A model generated the notes under the pieces. It was not told the DNA's origin, did no database searches, and saw nothing but the letters and a program-made list of their open reading frames with translations. The position numbers and the translations under genes were made by a program. From the NCBI GenBank assembly GCA_014801485.1, contig JAAVEC010000001.1:1-64000 (forward strand): DNA of 64,000 nt, given 5' to 3'. This stretch comes from Bacteroides sp. GTDB taxonomy: Bacteria; Bacteroidota; Bacteroidia; Bacteroidales; Muribaculaceae. Positions 27,670 to 37,931 of the stretch are shown here, one piece after another (within the stretch, counting starts at the first letter, position 1; every line of letters begins with the position of its first letter).

Positions 27670-29030
27670 TCTTCGTCGATGAAGTTGATGCTGTTGGCGT
27701 CGGCAGCAGCGGGGCGTGAGGGGGTTGATGGAGCTGCGGGAGCTGCCGCTGGCTGGGGGGTAGCCTTGATGTTCTGCACCAGGCGGCGGTCGCGGTTGTA
27801 GGCAGGAGTGTTTTCAAATCGCTCGATCACATCGTCGTTCTCCAGGCTTTCGTCGTCGAGGATGATATATCGCTGGCGATCCTGGGTGCGGATGGTCTCG
27901 CCTATCTTCTCTTCGCCGTACCATTTTGTGATTTCTGCGATGTCTTTTGCCGTGGGCTGTTCGGCCACTGCCGCCGCTTTGGGGGCGTGGGGGTCGCCGG
28001 TGATCACGAGGTCGGCGCTGCCGTTCTCGTTTTCGTGCACGGTGATTCCGAAACCGGAGGCGAGCACGGTGAGCTTCACCTTGTTGCCCAGAGTTTCGTC
28101 GTATTTGATACCCCATATCACTTCCACCTCCGGGTCGATCTTGTTCACGAAGTCGTTGAACTCCTTGGCTTCCTTGGCCTTGAACTGCACCTCGGCCTCG
28201 CGTGAGTAGCAGAGGTTGAAGAGCAGGTGCTTGCTGGTGAAGACGTCGGTGTTGTTGAGCAGGGGCGAGTTCAGAGCATCCTCAATGGCTTTGGTCACGC
28301 GGTTTTCGCCTTCGCCGTAGCCAATGGATATGATGGCAGTGCCGCCGTCGCGCAGGGTGGTGTCCACATCGTTGAAGTCGAGGTTGATATAGCCCTGATT
28401 GGTGATGATTTCCGAGATGGAGCGTGCGGCTGTGGCCAGCGTTTCGTCGGCCTTGGCGAAAGCTTCCTCGAATATTTCGTCGGGGTAGATGTCGGTGAGG
28501 CGTTCGTTCTGGATCACCAGCAGGGCGTCCACGTATTTGCTCATTTCCTCGGCTCCGGCCAGTGCTTTCTTGATTTTGCGCAGTCCCTCGAAGAGGAAGG
28601 GGATGGTGACGATGCCTATTGTGAGCAGGCCTTTCTCGCGGGCGATGCGGGCCACTACCGGACCTGCGCCCGTGCCTGTGCCTCCGCCCATGCCGGCGGT
28701 CACGAACACCATGTCGATGTCGTCGCTGAAGAGCTTCTCGATATCCTGGGCGCTCTCCTCGGCTGCGGCTTTGGCGCGCTCGGGCTTGGCTCCGGCGCCG
28801 CGTCCTTTGGTGACGGTGGGGCCCAGGAGCACCTTGGTGGGCACGGGCGATGAGTTGAGGGCCTGGCGGTCGGTGTTGGCCACAACGAAGGATACGCTGC
28901 GGATGTCCTGACCGTACATGTAGTTGACGGCATTGTTGCCGCCTCCACCCACGCCCACTACCACGATGCGGTTGGGTTCGGTTTCGGCTTGCTCGTATTT
29001 GTCGAGATACTGGTTATCTTCGGGTGCCAT
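27666..29030 (-). CDS. ftsZ: Cell division protein FtsZ
   Basis: VVGVGGGGNNAVNYM, FVTAGMGGGTGTGAGPVVARIA. Confidence 0.98.
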   Translation of the reverse strand: MAPEDNQYLDKYEQAETEPNRIVVVGVGGGGNNAVNYMYGQDIRSVSFVVANTDRQALNSSPVPTKVLLGPTVTKGRGAGAKPERAKAAAEESAQDIEKLFSDDIDMVFVTAGMGGGTGTGAGPVVARIAREKGLLTIGIVTIPFLFEGLRKIKKALAGAEEMSKYVDALLVIQNERLTDIYPDEIFEEAFAKADETLATAARSISEIITNQGYINLDFNDVDTTLRDGGTAIISIGYGEGENRVTKAIEDALNSPLLNNTDVFTSKHLLFNLCYSREAEVQFKAKEAKEFNDFVNKIDPEVEVIWGIKYDETLGNKVKLTVLASGFGITVHENENGSADLVITGDPHAPKAAAVAEQPTAKDIAEITKWYGEEKIGETIRTQDRQRYIILDDESLENDDVIERFENTPAYNRDRRLVQNIKATPQPAAAPAAPSTPSRPAAADANSINFIDEE

Positions 29031-29055
29031 ATATCGTAATGTGGTTGAGGGTGAT

Positions 29056-30579
29056 TCAATCGTCCATGTCTTCGGGGCCGGTGGTGCCGATGACGGTTTT
29101 TCCGAAGTTGGTCATAAGTCTGCGTAGTCCTTTGAAACGGCCTCCCTTGTTTTTGCCGTTGTCTTCATCGTAGTTGTCGTAGTCGGGGTCTACGTACTGC
29201 TTTGTCGACTTTCCGCCTTTGGGGCGCTTGGGACGGCGCTCTTCTTCGTAGTCGTCGTCATCGTCGGGGTCGTCGTTCAAGACGTCGTCGCTGTCGGATT
29301 CGTCGTCGTAGCGGCGGCGGTCGTAGCCGCGCGGATTGCGGTAGCCGGGCTGGTAGCGCTCTTCCACGGCGTCGTGGCCGTAGGGGTCTTCATCCTCGGC
29401 CGGGCGCTCGGGCGCAGTCTCGGGCAGGGCCGAGAGATCGCTGCCATCCACGCCTGCGGGCCATGCGGCCAGAGCCATGATTTCGAGGGATGTGATGGGG
29501 TCGGCTCCGGTGGTGCCGGGGCGCACGCGGTTGTCGGCCGGTGCGGTGCGCACCTTCATCTTGGTCTGCGTCTCAAAGAGTTCGGCCATGCGTCGCATTC
29601 CGGTAGCGCCGCCGGTGAGGATGATGCCGGCAGGGAGGTCGGCGGTCTTGAATCCGGCGGTTTCGATGCGATGTATCACGTTGGCGATAATCTCGCCGGC
29701 GCGGGCCTGGGAGTAGCTGTTGATTTCCTTTGCGTCGATGCCGGAGGCGTCGCTGTCGGCGATGGCCGATGCCTGATTCACCTTGATATACTCGGCCTGC
29801 TCCTCGGTGCATCTGAGGCCGCCGGCCAGGTCGATGGTGATATTGCGTCCGCCCATCGGGAGCGTCACGAGCGACTGCAGGGCACCCTCGCGGTGGATGC
29901 TCACGGTGGTGGTCTCGGCGCCCATATCCACGAGCACGCAGCCTAATTGCTGCTCGCTGGGCGTGAGGGCCATGGCTGCGATTGCCAGCTGGCGCGGGAT
30001 GTAGACGCGCTCAAGGGCCACGGGCTGGCCGTCGGGCGTGTCGGCCCCGCCGGTCATGCGCACTCGTTCGAGGTTGGTGCGGTTGGAGGGGTCGGCCAGC
30101 ACCACCGTCACCTTGGCCTGGATGCTGCGGCAGGTGCATCCGATGGCCTTCTGCACCTTGGTGGTGTCGACCTTGTAGGTGCGAGGCAGCACGGCCAGCA
30201 CCTGGCGGTCGGCCGGGAGGTTGAAGGTGGCCTCTCTCTTGAGGCGCTCGATGGTTTCGGGGGTGATATCGGTCTCTTCGCCGAAGCGTGCTTCGGCCTC
30301 TGAATGAACGCTCCTGACCGAGCGGCCGCCCAGAGCCACCCTTATGCGCCTGATCTTGCGCGGAGCCACGGCGGGGTCGTTTTCGAGGCGCCGGAGCACC
30401 TCGTCTACGGCTGCGGCCACTTCCTGGATGTTCTGCACGCGTCCGTGGCGCACACATCCGGTGGTGCTCACCTGGTGCATGGCCACGAGCGTGGCTGCTC
30501 CGTCGCTGTCGGTGCGTGCCACCGCACCTTTCACTTTGCTGCTGCCGATTTCAAGCACGGCTGTGTATCTGGCGTCCAT
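29056..30579 (-). CDS. ftsA: Cell division protein FtsA
   Basis: VLEIGSSKVKGAVA, LGCVLVDMGAETTTVSI, GIILTGGATGMRRMAEL. Confidence 0.96.
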   Translation of the reverse strand: MDARYTAVLEIGSSKVKGAVARTDSDGAATLVAMHQVSTTGCVRHGRVQNIQEVAAAVDEVLRRLENDPAVAPRKIRRIRVALGGRSVRSVHSEAEARFGEETDITPETIERLKREATFNLPADRQVLAVLPRTYKVDTTKVQKAIGCTCRSIQAKVTVVLADPSNRTNLERVRMTGGADTPDGQPVALERVYIPRQLAIAAMALTPSEQQLGCVLVDMGAETTTVSIHREGALQSLVTLPMGGRNITIDLAGGLRCTEEQAEYIKVNQASAIADSDASGIDAKEINSYSQARAGEIIANVIHRIETAGFKTADLPAGIILTGGATGMRRMAELFETQTKMKVRTAPADNRVRPGTTGADPITSLEIMALAAWPAGVDGSDLSALPETAPERPAEDEDPYGHDAVEERYQPGYRNPRGYDRRRYDDESDSDDVLNDDPDDDDDYEEERRPKRPKGGKSTKQYVDPDYDNYDEDNGKNKGGRFKGLRRLMTNFGKTVIGTTGPEDMDD

Positions 30580-30630
30580 TGAGAGATTTATATGGGGTGT
30601 TTTGTCGATTATTATTCGTTGGAGGGGGTG

Positions 30631-31494
30631 TTATTGATAAGCGTTGTCGGGCACGATGCCGTTGTCGGCCTCGCGGGGGTCGAATCCCTGCACGGTCTCG
30701 GCATCGGCGTCGATGAATTCTTCCTCGGCCACGGCCAGCTGCACGTCGGAGAGATGGCCTGCGCGACGCGTGGCCACCACCTGGCCCGCCCACTTCACGC
30801 TGATGGTGTCGTAGCTGTTCCAGCCGCGCACGGGCGATACCGAGCGGTAAAACCGCTGCAGGCGTGCAAATTTGCCGGGCATATCGGCCGTGTCGCCGAA
30901 GTTGATCACGTGGCCCCGCATGGCGGGCACTATGATGATGTCGCCCGAGGGAGTGCTCACCACGGTGCTCACCAGCGCGTCGAGCTCGGGACGCGAGGCC
31001 ACGTAGCTGAGCAGGGGCAGCAGGCGGGCCGGCGTGTGGCGCTCGTTGAAGCTGCCGCACACCACGGGCACGTCCACGTGGTAGCGCGCCTCAGCGCTGA
31101 TGCGCTTGCCATGGGCGTTGATGTAGTACGACTCGGCGCCGTGGCTATCGAAGACCCGCGCCACGGGCACCATGGGCACGATGTCCACGGCGAGGCTGCC
31201 GTCGGAGAGCACGGCCACGTTGGCGCGCTCGATTTTGTCGGAGGCCAGCAGGGCTTCCTCCATGCGGCAGATGCTCAGGGAGCAGCGTGGCATGCCGGGC
31301 ACGACTGCAGCCGTGAAGTCGCGCTCGATGTCGGCCGGGGTGATGAATCCCGTGTGCATAGAGTCCTTCACTCCTATGTGCACCTTGCCCAGGGGCATGT
31401 GCGCGGCGGTGTCGGCTGATGCGGCCATCGCAAAGACCAGATACACCAGCAGCACTACCGTGCAGGCACACATTATGATGGAGCGTTTCGTCAT
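30631..31494 (-). CDS. ftsQ: Cell division protein FtsQ-like
   Basis: Single N-terminal TM, POTRA-like region, dcw position. Confidence 0.82.
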   Translation of the reverse strand: MTKRSIIMCACTVVLLVYLVFAMAASADTAAHMPLGKVHIGVKDSMHTGFITPADIERDFTAAVVPGMPRCSLSICRMEEALLASDKIERANVAVLSDGSLAVDIVPMVPVARVFDSHGAESYYINAHGKRISAEARYHVDVPVVCGSFNERHTPARLLPLLSYVASRPELDALVSTVVSTPSGDIIIVPAMRGHVINFGDTADMPGKFARLQRFYRSVSPVRGWNSYDTISVKWAGQVVATRRAGHLSDVQLAVAEEEFIDADAETVQGFDPREADNGIVPDNAYQ

Positions 31495-32876
31495 TTCTCG
31501 CTGTAGAATTCGGCCACTTGCGGGAGCAGGAAACTCATGTCGCCGGCACCGCAGGCCAATAGGATGTCAAAGTTACGGTTTTTCAGCCAATCTACCAAAT
31601 TGTCTTTGGCGATTAGATGCTTATCGGCGCAGGTCACGGCGTCGAATATCATGCGGGAGCTCACTCCGGGCAGGGGTTGCTCGCGGGCCGGGTAGAGGTC
31701 GGTGAGCACCACGGAGTCGGCGGCGGAGAGTGCCTCGGCGAATTGCGGAGCGAAGTCGCGGGTGCGGGTGTAGAGGTGGGGCTGAAAGGCCACGGTGAGC
31801 TTGCGATTGGGGAAAAGTGCTCTCACAGAGGCTATTCCTGCTCGCAGTTCGTCGGGGTGATGGGCATAGTCGTCGATAATCACCCGGCCGTCGCGGCCGT
31901 TGCGCAGCACGAATTGGAAGCGGCGCTCGGTGCCACCGAAAGTGGCCATGGCACGGCGGGCGGCCTGGGGCTCAAGCCTGCCCGTGAGCCAGCAGGCGGC
32001 GAGGGCGGCCACGGCATTCTCGATATTGATGTCGACGGGCACGCCCAGCTCGATATCGCGCAGCACGCCGCCGGGATGCACGAAGTCGAAGAAGAGGCGG
32101 CCGCCCGGCTCCACGCGCACTCGCTCGGCGTGGAAGTCGCCCTCGTTGCGCGAGTAGCTGAACACGCTCACGTCGGGCCCTGTGCGCGGCACGAGTTTCA
32201 TCCCCGTGTGGGCCACGAGCGCGCCCCCGGGGGCGATGAGCTCGGTGAACCGGGCGAAACTTTCCAAATATGCTTCCTCGGTACCGTAGATGTCGAGATG
32301 GTCGGGGTCGGTGGCCGTGATCACGGCTATGTGGGGTTGCAGGCGGTGGAAAGAGCGGTCGTATTCATCGGCCTCGGCCACTGTCCATGGCGAGGAGGGG
32401 CTGAGCAGCAGGTTGCTGTCGTAGTTGCGCAGAATGCCGCCCAGGAAGGCGTTGCAGCCGCAGGAGCAGGTGTGGAGCACGTGGGCGGCCATGGCCGATG
32501 TGGTGGTCTTGCCGTGGGTGCCCGCGAAGCACAGTGCGAGGCTGCCCCGGGTGATGATGCCCAGGGCCTCGGCACGCTTGATCACGCGGTGGCCTGCGGC
32601 GCGGAAAAACTGCATCAGGGCCGAGGTCTCGGGCACGGCCGGGGTGTAGACCACCAGCGTGCCTTCGGGGTTGCGGAATGGAGCGGGCACGGCCACGTCG
32701 GGGTTGTCGTCGTAGCAGAAGGTCACGCCCTCGGCGGCGAGGGCGGCGGTGAGGGGCGAGGGGGTGCGGTCGTAGGCTGCCACGCTGCGGCCTTGCGAGA
32801 GGAAATAGCGTTCAAGGGCGGCCATGCCTATGCCTCCGCCGCCCACGAAGAAGATACGGGGATATTCTGGGTTCAT
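31491..32876 (-). CDS. murC: UDP-N-acetylmuramate--L-alanine ligase
   Basis: MNPEYPRIFFVGGGGIGMAALERYF, CFAGTHGKTTTSAM; start within ORF 31491..33770. Confidence 0.95.
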   Translation of the reverse strand: MNPEYPRIFFVGGGGIGMAALERYFLSQGRSVAAYDRTPSPLTAALAAEGVTFCYDDNPDVAVPAPFRNPEGTLVVYTPAVPETSALMQFFRAAGHRVIKRAEALGIITRGSLALCFAGTHGKTTTSAMAAHVLHTCSCGCNAFLGGILRNYDSNLLLSPSSPWTVAEADEYDRSFHRLQPHIAVITATDPDHLDIYGTEEAYLESFARFTELIAPGGALVAHTGMKLVPRTGPDVSVFSYSRNEGDFHAERVRVEPGGRLFFDFVHPGGVLRDIELGVPVDINIENAVAALAACWLTGRLEPQAARRAMATFGGTERRFQFVLRNGRDGRVIIDDYAHHPDELRAGIASVRALFPNRKLTVAFQPHLYTRTRDFAPQFAEALSAADSVVLTDLYPAREQPLPGVSSRMIFDAVTCADKHLIAKDNLVDWLKNRNFDILLACGAGDMSFLLPQVAEFYSEK

Positions 32877-33988
32877 TTGCTGTGATTGGCTACGATGTTT
32901 TCGGCTATGTCGACGATGAGCGAGGCGGCGTCGGGCAGGGCCATCATGCTGATGGCGCGGCTCATTGCGGCGCAGCGCTCTTCGTCGGCGATAAGGGCGG
33001 TGATGGCCGGCACCAGGGCGGTGGCGGCGTCGGCGTCTTCCACCATCACTGCGGCGTCGCGTGCGGTGAGTGCCAGTGCGTTGCGGCGCTGGTGGTCTTC
33101 GGTGACGTTGGGCGATGGCACCAGCACCGTGGGCTTGCCCAGCAGCTGGAGCTCGCTGATGCTGCCCGCGCCTGCGCGCGACACCACCACGGTGGCGGCA
33201 CGGTAGGCCACGTCCATGCGTGCGATGAATTCGGTGGCGCGGGCGTCCTTGCGTCCGGCAGTCACGGCGGCGGCCAGGTCGGTGTCGCGGCGTCCCGTCT
33301 GCCACAGCAGCTGGGCTCCCGAGGCCGTGATGGCGTCGATGCCGGCAGCGATGGCACGGTTGATGGTGGTGGCGCCCAGGGAGCCGCCCACCACGAGCAC
33401 CAGCGGGCGCGAGGGGTCGAAGCCCAGTTGCTCGCGGGCTTGCCCGGGAGTGAGGGTGCATTCCAGCAGCGAGGCGCGCACGGGGTTGCCCGTGAGGTGG
33501 ATGCGCTCGGCCGGGAAGAAGCGCTCGGTGCCTTCGTAGGCCACGCAGATGGCTTCGGCACGCTTTGCCAGCAGCTTGTTTGTGACGCCCGGATAGCCGT
33601 TCTGCTCCTGAATGAGCGTGGGCACACCCAGGGCCTGGGCCGCCTTGAGTGTGGGGCCGCTGCAATATCCGCCCACGCCTATGGCAATCTGCGGGCGGAA
33701 GTCGCGCACGGTCTTGCGTGCCAGGCGCATGCTCTTCTGCAGCAGCCAGAGGGTGCGGAAGTTGCGCCACAGGCGCTTGCGGTCGAAGCCGGCCACGGGC
33801 AGGCCCACGATTTCGTAGCCTGCATCCGGCACGCGCTTCATCTCCATGCGGTCTTCGGCGCCCACGAAGAGGATTTCCGCCTCGGGATTGCGGCGGCGCA
33901 GCTCGCCGGCGATGCTGAGGGCCGGGAAGATGTGTCCGCCGGTGCCTCCTCCGCTTATGATAGCTCGCTTGATGGGGTGGTTGGTCAT
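32873..33988 (-). CDS. murG: Undecaprenyldiphospho-muramoylpentapeptide beta-N-acetylglucosaminyltransferase
   Basis: AIISGGGTGGHIFPALSIAGELRRR, VVSRAGAGSISELQLLGKPTVLVPSPN. Confidence 0.97.
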   Translation of the reverse strand: MTNHPIKRAIISGGGTGGHIFPALSIAGELRRRNPEAEILFVGAEDRMEMKRVPDAGYEIVGLPVAGFDRKRLWRNFRTLWLLQKSMRLARKTVRDFRPQIAIGVGGYCSGPTLKAAQALGVPTLIQEQNGYPGVTNKLLAKRAEAICVAYEGTERFFPAERIHLTGNPVRASLLECTLTPGQAREQLGFDPSRPLVLVVGGSLGATTINRAIAAGIDAITASGAQLLWQTGRRDTDLAAAVTAGRKDARATEFIARMDVAYRAATVVVSRAGAGSISELQLLGKPTVLVPSPNVTEDHQRRNALALTARDAAVMVEDADAATALVPAITALIADEERCAAMSRAISMMALPDAASLIVDIAENIVANHSK

Positions 33989-35301
33989 AGCTGTGTGGGG
34001 TTGTCGGTTCTGAGATTTTCGGGCAGGCTCTGGAGCTCGATGGTGGCGGCCTCGGCGTCTTTATCGTCGGTGCGGGCAGCGTGGCGGCTCACGCTGAGCA
34101 TCACGCCGAAGGCCACGGATGTGGCCAGCACAGAGGTACCGCCCTTGCTGATGAGCGGCAGTGGCTGGCCAGATACGGGAAACACGCCGCTCACGATGGC
34201 CATGTGGAACAGGGCCTGGATCACGATGTAGAGACCGCATCCTATCATGAGGAAGCATGCCGGGGTGCGCCGCAGCTGAGTGCCCACATAGCCGGTGCGC
34301 AAAAACAGCCACAGATAGCACAGCAGTAAGAAAATACTGAATACCAGGCCGCATTCCTCCACCACGATGGCATAGATATAGTCGCTGAAAGCCAGGGGCA
34401 GACGGGCGTTTTCGCGCGACTTGCCGGGCCCCACGCCTGTGATGCCGCCGTGGGCCTGGGCGATGTAGCTCAGCTGCTCCTGCTTGTTGATGTCGCTGAT
34501 GGGATCGTTGTATTTATTGAGGCGGAAGTGGCGCGTGAGGCGTCCATGCCAGGTGCTGGAGCGGTCTTCCGTGTCGCCGGCTCCCACGCTTTCGTGGTTG
34601 AGGCGCGCCACTTCAATGGCGGTCTCGGATGGCGCAGCGGTCTTGGCGGCTATCACCTTCACGCCCATAGCTCCGCCCCCGATGAGGGCGTAGACTCCCA
34701 CCACGCACCAGAACTTCTTGCAGCCCACACCGCCGATAGCCATCATGGCCAGGCTTATGGCCATGAGCAGCAGGGTGTTTGTGAGGCCCTGCGTGAAGAG
34801 CAGGCCGGAGCACACGAGGGTGAGAATCACACACAGGCGGATGCCATGTATCGACACATCGCGCCGGCCCTTCACCTGGTAGCGGCTCATAATCAGGGCC
34901 ACGCCCAGAGCCACGGCCAGCTTGATGAACTCGGCGGGCAGAATCACCATACCTGCCACGCGCATACCGCGCCGTGCACCGTTGATAGTGACGCCGGCCA
35001 CCAGCACGTAGAGCATGGCCGCGATACTGCCGGCCACGAGCCACGGGATGAAGCGCACCACATGGCGGTAGTGGAAGTGCTGGATCACGAGCATGATGGC
35101 CAGGCCCATGACCAGAAACTGGGCATGGCGCACGATGGGGCCGTAGATGTCGTCGGGGCGCACCTCCTGGCTGGAGGCGCTGAAGAGCTCGATAATCGAG
35201 AAAATCAGGAGCACGATGTAGATGCCCCAGATGTGGTGGTCGGTGCGCATGCGGGGCCGGATGGCATCGGCCTGAGCTGCTATTGCCGGAGAGGGTTCCA
35301 T
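33985..35301 (-). CDS. ftsW: FtsW/RodA/SpoVE family peptidoglycan glycosyltransferase
   Basis: SEDS-type multi-TM; QALFHMAIVSGVFPVSGQPLPLISKGGTSVL. Confidence 0.93.
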   Translation of the reverse strand: MEPSPAIAAQADAIRPRMRTDHHIWGIYIVLLIFSIIELFSASSQEVRPDDIYGPIVRHAQFLVMGLAIMLVIQHFHYRHVVRFIPWLVAGSIAAMLYVLVAGVTINGARRGMRVAGMVILPAEFIKLAVALGVALIMSRYQVKGRRDVSIHGIRLCVILTLVCSGLLFTQGLTNTLLLMAISLAMMAIGGVGCKKFWCVVGVYALIGGGAMGVKVIAAKTAAPSETAIEVARLNHESVGAGDTEDRSSTWHGRLTRHFRLNKYNDPISDINKQEQLSYIAQAHGGITGVGPGKSRENARLPLAFSDYIYAIVVEECGLVFSIFLLLCYLWLFLRTGYVGTQLRRTPACFLMIGCGLYIVIQALFHMAIVSGVFPVSGQPLPLISKGGTSVLATSVAFGVMLSVSRHAARTDDKDAEAATIELQSLPENLRTDNPTQL

Positions 35302-35328
35302 TGCGTAGATGTGGGGAGTGAAGCGGGT

Positions 35329-36669
35329 TTATTGTTTTTTCGGTTGAGTTTCGAGCACGCGCTGCTTGAAGCGGCGGCCACGGTCTTCATAGCTCGTGAA
35401 GAGGTCGAAGCTGGCGCAGCATGGCGAGAGCAGGATGGTGTCGCCGTCGTGGGCCAGGCGGCGGCAGGTTTCGATAGCCTGGTCGAGGGTGTGGGTGGAT
35501 TCCACCTGCACGTGGGGCGAGAAGAAGTCTACGATCTTCTCGTTGTGGAGCCCCATGGCCACGATAGCCACCACGCGGTCTTGCACCAGAGGCAGAATCT
35601 CGGAGTAGTCGTTGCCCTTGTCCTTGCCGCCCAGGATGAGGATGGTGGGGCCGTGCATGGCTTCCAGGGCATAGAATGTGGAGTTCACGTTGGTGGCCTT
35701 GCTGTCGTTGATCCAGTGCAGGCCGTCGTGGGTGAATATAGGCTCCAGGCGGTGCTCCACGGGCGAGAAGGTCTCCAGCCCGGCTGCGATAGCCTCGCGC
35801 GATGCACCCATGGTGGTTGCGGCCAGGGCAGCGGCCATGGCGTTGAGGCGGTTGTGGGTGCCCGGCAGGAGCACCCTGTCGGCATACATCAGCGGCCTCC
35901 CCAGCAGCATTATTTCCTCGTCGGGGCCCAGGCATGCGTCGGCCTGCCGGACGCAGGAGTAGGTGAGATGGCGGGCTTCGGTGTGGAGCGCGGCGTCCTG
36001 CACGGAGGTCACGGGGTCGTCGGCCCAGCTCACGAATGTGTCGCAGGGGCGCATGTTGCGCAGGATGCGCATCTTGGCGTCGACGTAGCGCTGCATCTCG
36101 TAGCCGTAGCGGTCGAGGTGGTCGGGGGTGATATTGGTGAGCACGGCGGTATCGGCGCGGAAGTCATACATGTTGTCGAGCTGAAAGCTGCTCAGCTCAA
36201 TCACATACACGGCATGGGGCTCGCGCGCCACCTGCCAGGCCAGCGAGCGGCCTATGTTGCCCGCCGTGGAGGCGTCGATACCTGCCTTCTGCAGCAGGTA
36301 GCACGTGAGCATGGTGGTAGTGGTCTTGCCGTTGCTGCCGGTGATGCACACTGTGTGGGTGCCCTCAGGGAAGAATCGGCCTGCGAATTCAATCTCGCTC
36401 ACCACGCGTATGCCGCGCTCCAGCACTGCCTGCATCACGGGCACGGTGTCGGGTATGCCGGGGCTTTTCACCACTTCGTGGGCCTGCAGGATGCGCTCCA
36501 TGCTGTGGGAGCCCTGTTCCCATTCAATGCCCTCGGCGTCGAGCATGGCGGCGTAGCGCGGCGCCACGGTGCCGGAGTCGCTGAGAAACACGTTCATTCC
36601 TTTGTCGCGTGCCAGAATGGCGGCACCGGTGCCGCTCTCTCCGGCTCCGAGTATCACGATGTTTTTCAT
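35329..36669 (-). CDS. murD: UDP-N-acetylmuramoylalanine--D-glutamate ligase
   Basis: VILGAGESGTGAAILARDKG, CITGSNGKTTTTMLTCYLLQKAG. Confidence 0.96.
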   Translation of the reverse strand: MKNIVILGAGESGTGAAILARDKGMNVFLSDSGTVAPRYAAMLDAEGIEWEQGSHSMERILQAHEVVKSPGIPDTVPVMQAVLERGIRVVSEIEFAGRFFPEGTHTVCITGSNGKTTTTMLTCYLLQKAGIDASTAGNIGRSLAWQVAREPHAVYVIELSSFQLDNMYDFRADTAVLTNITPDHLDRYGYEMQRYVDAKMRILRNMRPCDTFVSWADDPVTSVQDAALHTEARHLTYSCVRQADACLGPDEEIMLLGRPLMYADRVLLPGTHNRLNAMAAALAATTMGASREAIAAGLETFSPVEHRLEPIFTHDGLHWINDSKATNVNSTFYALEAMHGPTILILGGKDKGNDYSEILPLVQDRVVAIVAMGLHNEKIVDFFSPHVQVESTHTLDQAIETCRRLAHDGDTILLSPCCASFDLFTSYEDRGRRFKQRVLETQPKKQ

Positions 36670-36670
36670 A

Positions 36671-37921
36671 TCAGCGTATTTTGAGGGTTACGAATGTCAC
36701 TACGGCCAGGATGATGCCGATGATCCAGAAGCGTGTCACGATCTTGGCTTCCGGGATTGCCGTGCGCGGCCATTGTATAAGGGCCGGCCAGCGTCCGTCG
36801 CCGGGTTTCTGGAAGTGGTGGTGCAGCGGCGACATCTTGAAGATGCGCTTGCCGCCGGTGCGCTTGAAATAGGCCACCTGGAGCACCACCGAGAGGTCTT
36901 CTATATAGAAGAGAGCCACGAGGATGGGCAGTAGCAGTTCCTTATGGATGAGGATGGCAAAGACGGCGATGATGCCGCCGAGGGTGAGCGAGCCGGTGTC
37001 GCCCATAAACACCTGGGCCGGACTGGCGTTGTACCACAGGAAGCCCACGAGGGCGCCGATGAACGCTGCCATATACACCACGAGCTCGCCGCTGCCGGGC
37101 ACATACATGATGTTGAGGTAGGCCGAGTATATGATATTGCCCCCCAGATATGCCATCACGGCAAGAGCCACGCCAGCTACGGCACTCAGGCCGGCGCAGA
37201 GGCCGTCGAGGCCGTCGTTGAGGTTGGCACCGTTGCTGGTGGCGGTAACGAAAAACATCACGAAGATGAAAAACACCACCCAGCCTCCGGTCTCGGCATG
37301 GCTGCCCATCCAGCCCGTAAACCAGGAGTAATTGAAGTTGTTGTTTTTCACGAACGGGATGGTGGTTTCGGGTGATTTCACTTCTTCGTCGTCGTAGACC
37401 ACCTGCTCCACCCGCTGAGTGGACGAATCGATGATTTCGTGGTTCTGCACTATCACCATGTTGGGGTTCAGATACATGGTTCCGGCCACGATGAGGGCTA
37501 TGCCCACCTGGCCTATGATCTTGTATTTGCCCCGGATGCCGTCTTTATTGTGGCGCGTGAGCTTCTTGTAGTCGTCGAGAAAGCCTATGGTGCCCAGCCA
37601 GAGGGTGGCCACGAGCATCAGTATCATGTAGGGGCTGGAGAGGTTGCCAAGGAGCAGGCAGGGGAGCACGATACTCAGGATGATGATGATGCCGCCCATG
37701 GTGGGGGTGCCTTTCTTGGCCTGCTGGCCCTCAAGGTCGAGGTCGCGGATAATCTCGCCCACCTGCATGAGCTGCAGGCGGCGTATCACGGCGGCCCCGG
37801 CAAATATGGCCAGGAGCATGGCCAGCACAAAGGCGGCCCCGGAGCGGAATGTGAGATAGTCCATGAGTCGGGCGCCCGGCACGCCGCTGTTCTGGAGAAG
37901 CTGGAAGAGGTAGTATAGCAT
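36671..37921 (-). CDS. mraY: Phospho-N-acetylmuramoyl-pentapeptide transferase
   Basis: KKGTPTMGGIIIILSI, NLNDGLDGLCAG, FMGDTGSLTLGG, MSPLHHHFQ. Confidence 0.97.
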   Translation of the reverse strand: MLYYLFQLLQNSGVPGARLMDYLTFRSGAAFVLAMLLAIFAGAAVIRRLQLMQVGEIIRDLDLEGQQAKKGTPTMGGIIIILSIVLPCLLLGNLSSPYMILMLVATLWLGTIGFLDDYKKLTRHNKDGIRGKYKIIGQVGIALIVAGTMYLNPNMVIVQNHEIIDSSTQRVEQVVYDDEEVKSPETTIPFVKNNNFNYSWFTGWMGSHAETGGWVVFFIFVMFFVTATSNGANLNDGLDGLCAGLSAVAGVALAVMAYLGGNIIYSAYLNIMYVPGSGELVVYMAAFIGALVGFLWYNASPAQVFMGDTGSLTLGGIIAVFAILIHKELLLPILVALFYIEDLSVVLQVAYFKRTGGKRIFKMSPLHHHFQKPGDGRWPALIQWPRTAIPEAKIVTRFWIIGIILAVVTFVTLKIR

Positions 37922-37931
37922 TGTGGAAGAT

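Noticed and set aside
31491-33770. ORF suggesting a 759-aa murC fusion
   Set aside because: N-terminal 298 residues are an out-of-frame reading of murG; true MurC start at MNPEYPR (32876).
34450-36684. 744-aa plus-strand ORF opposite ftsW/murD
   Set aside because: Antisense shadow ORF; His/Gly/Ala-rich composition caused by high GC3 of the genuine minus-strand genes.
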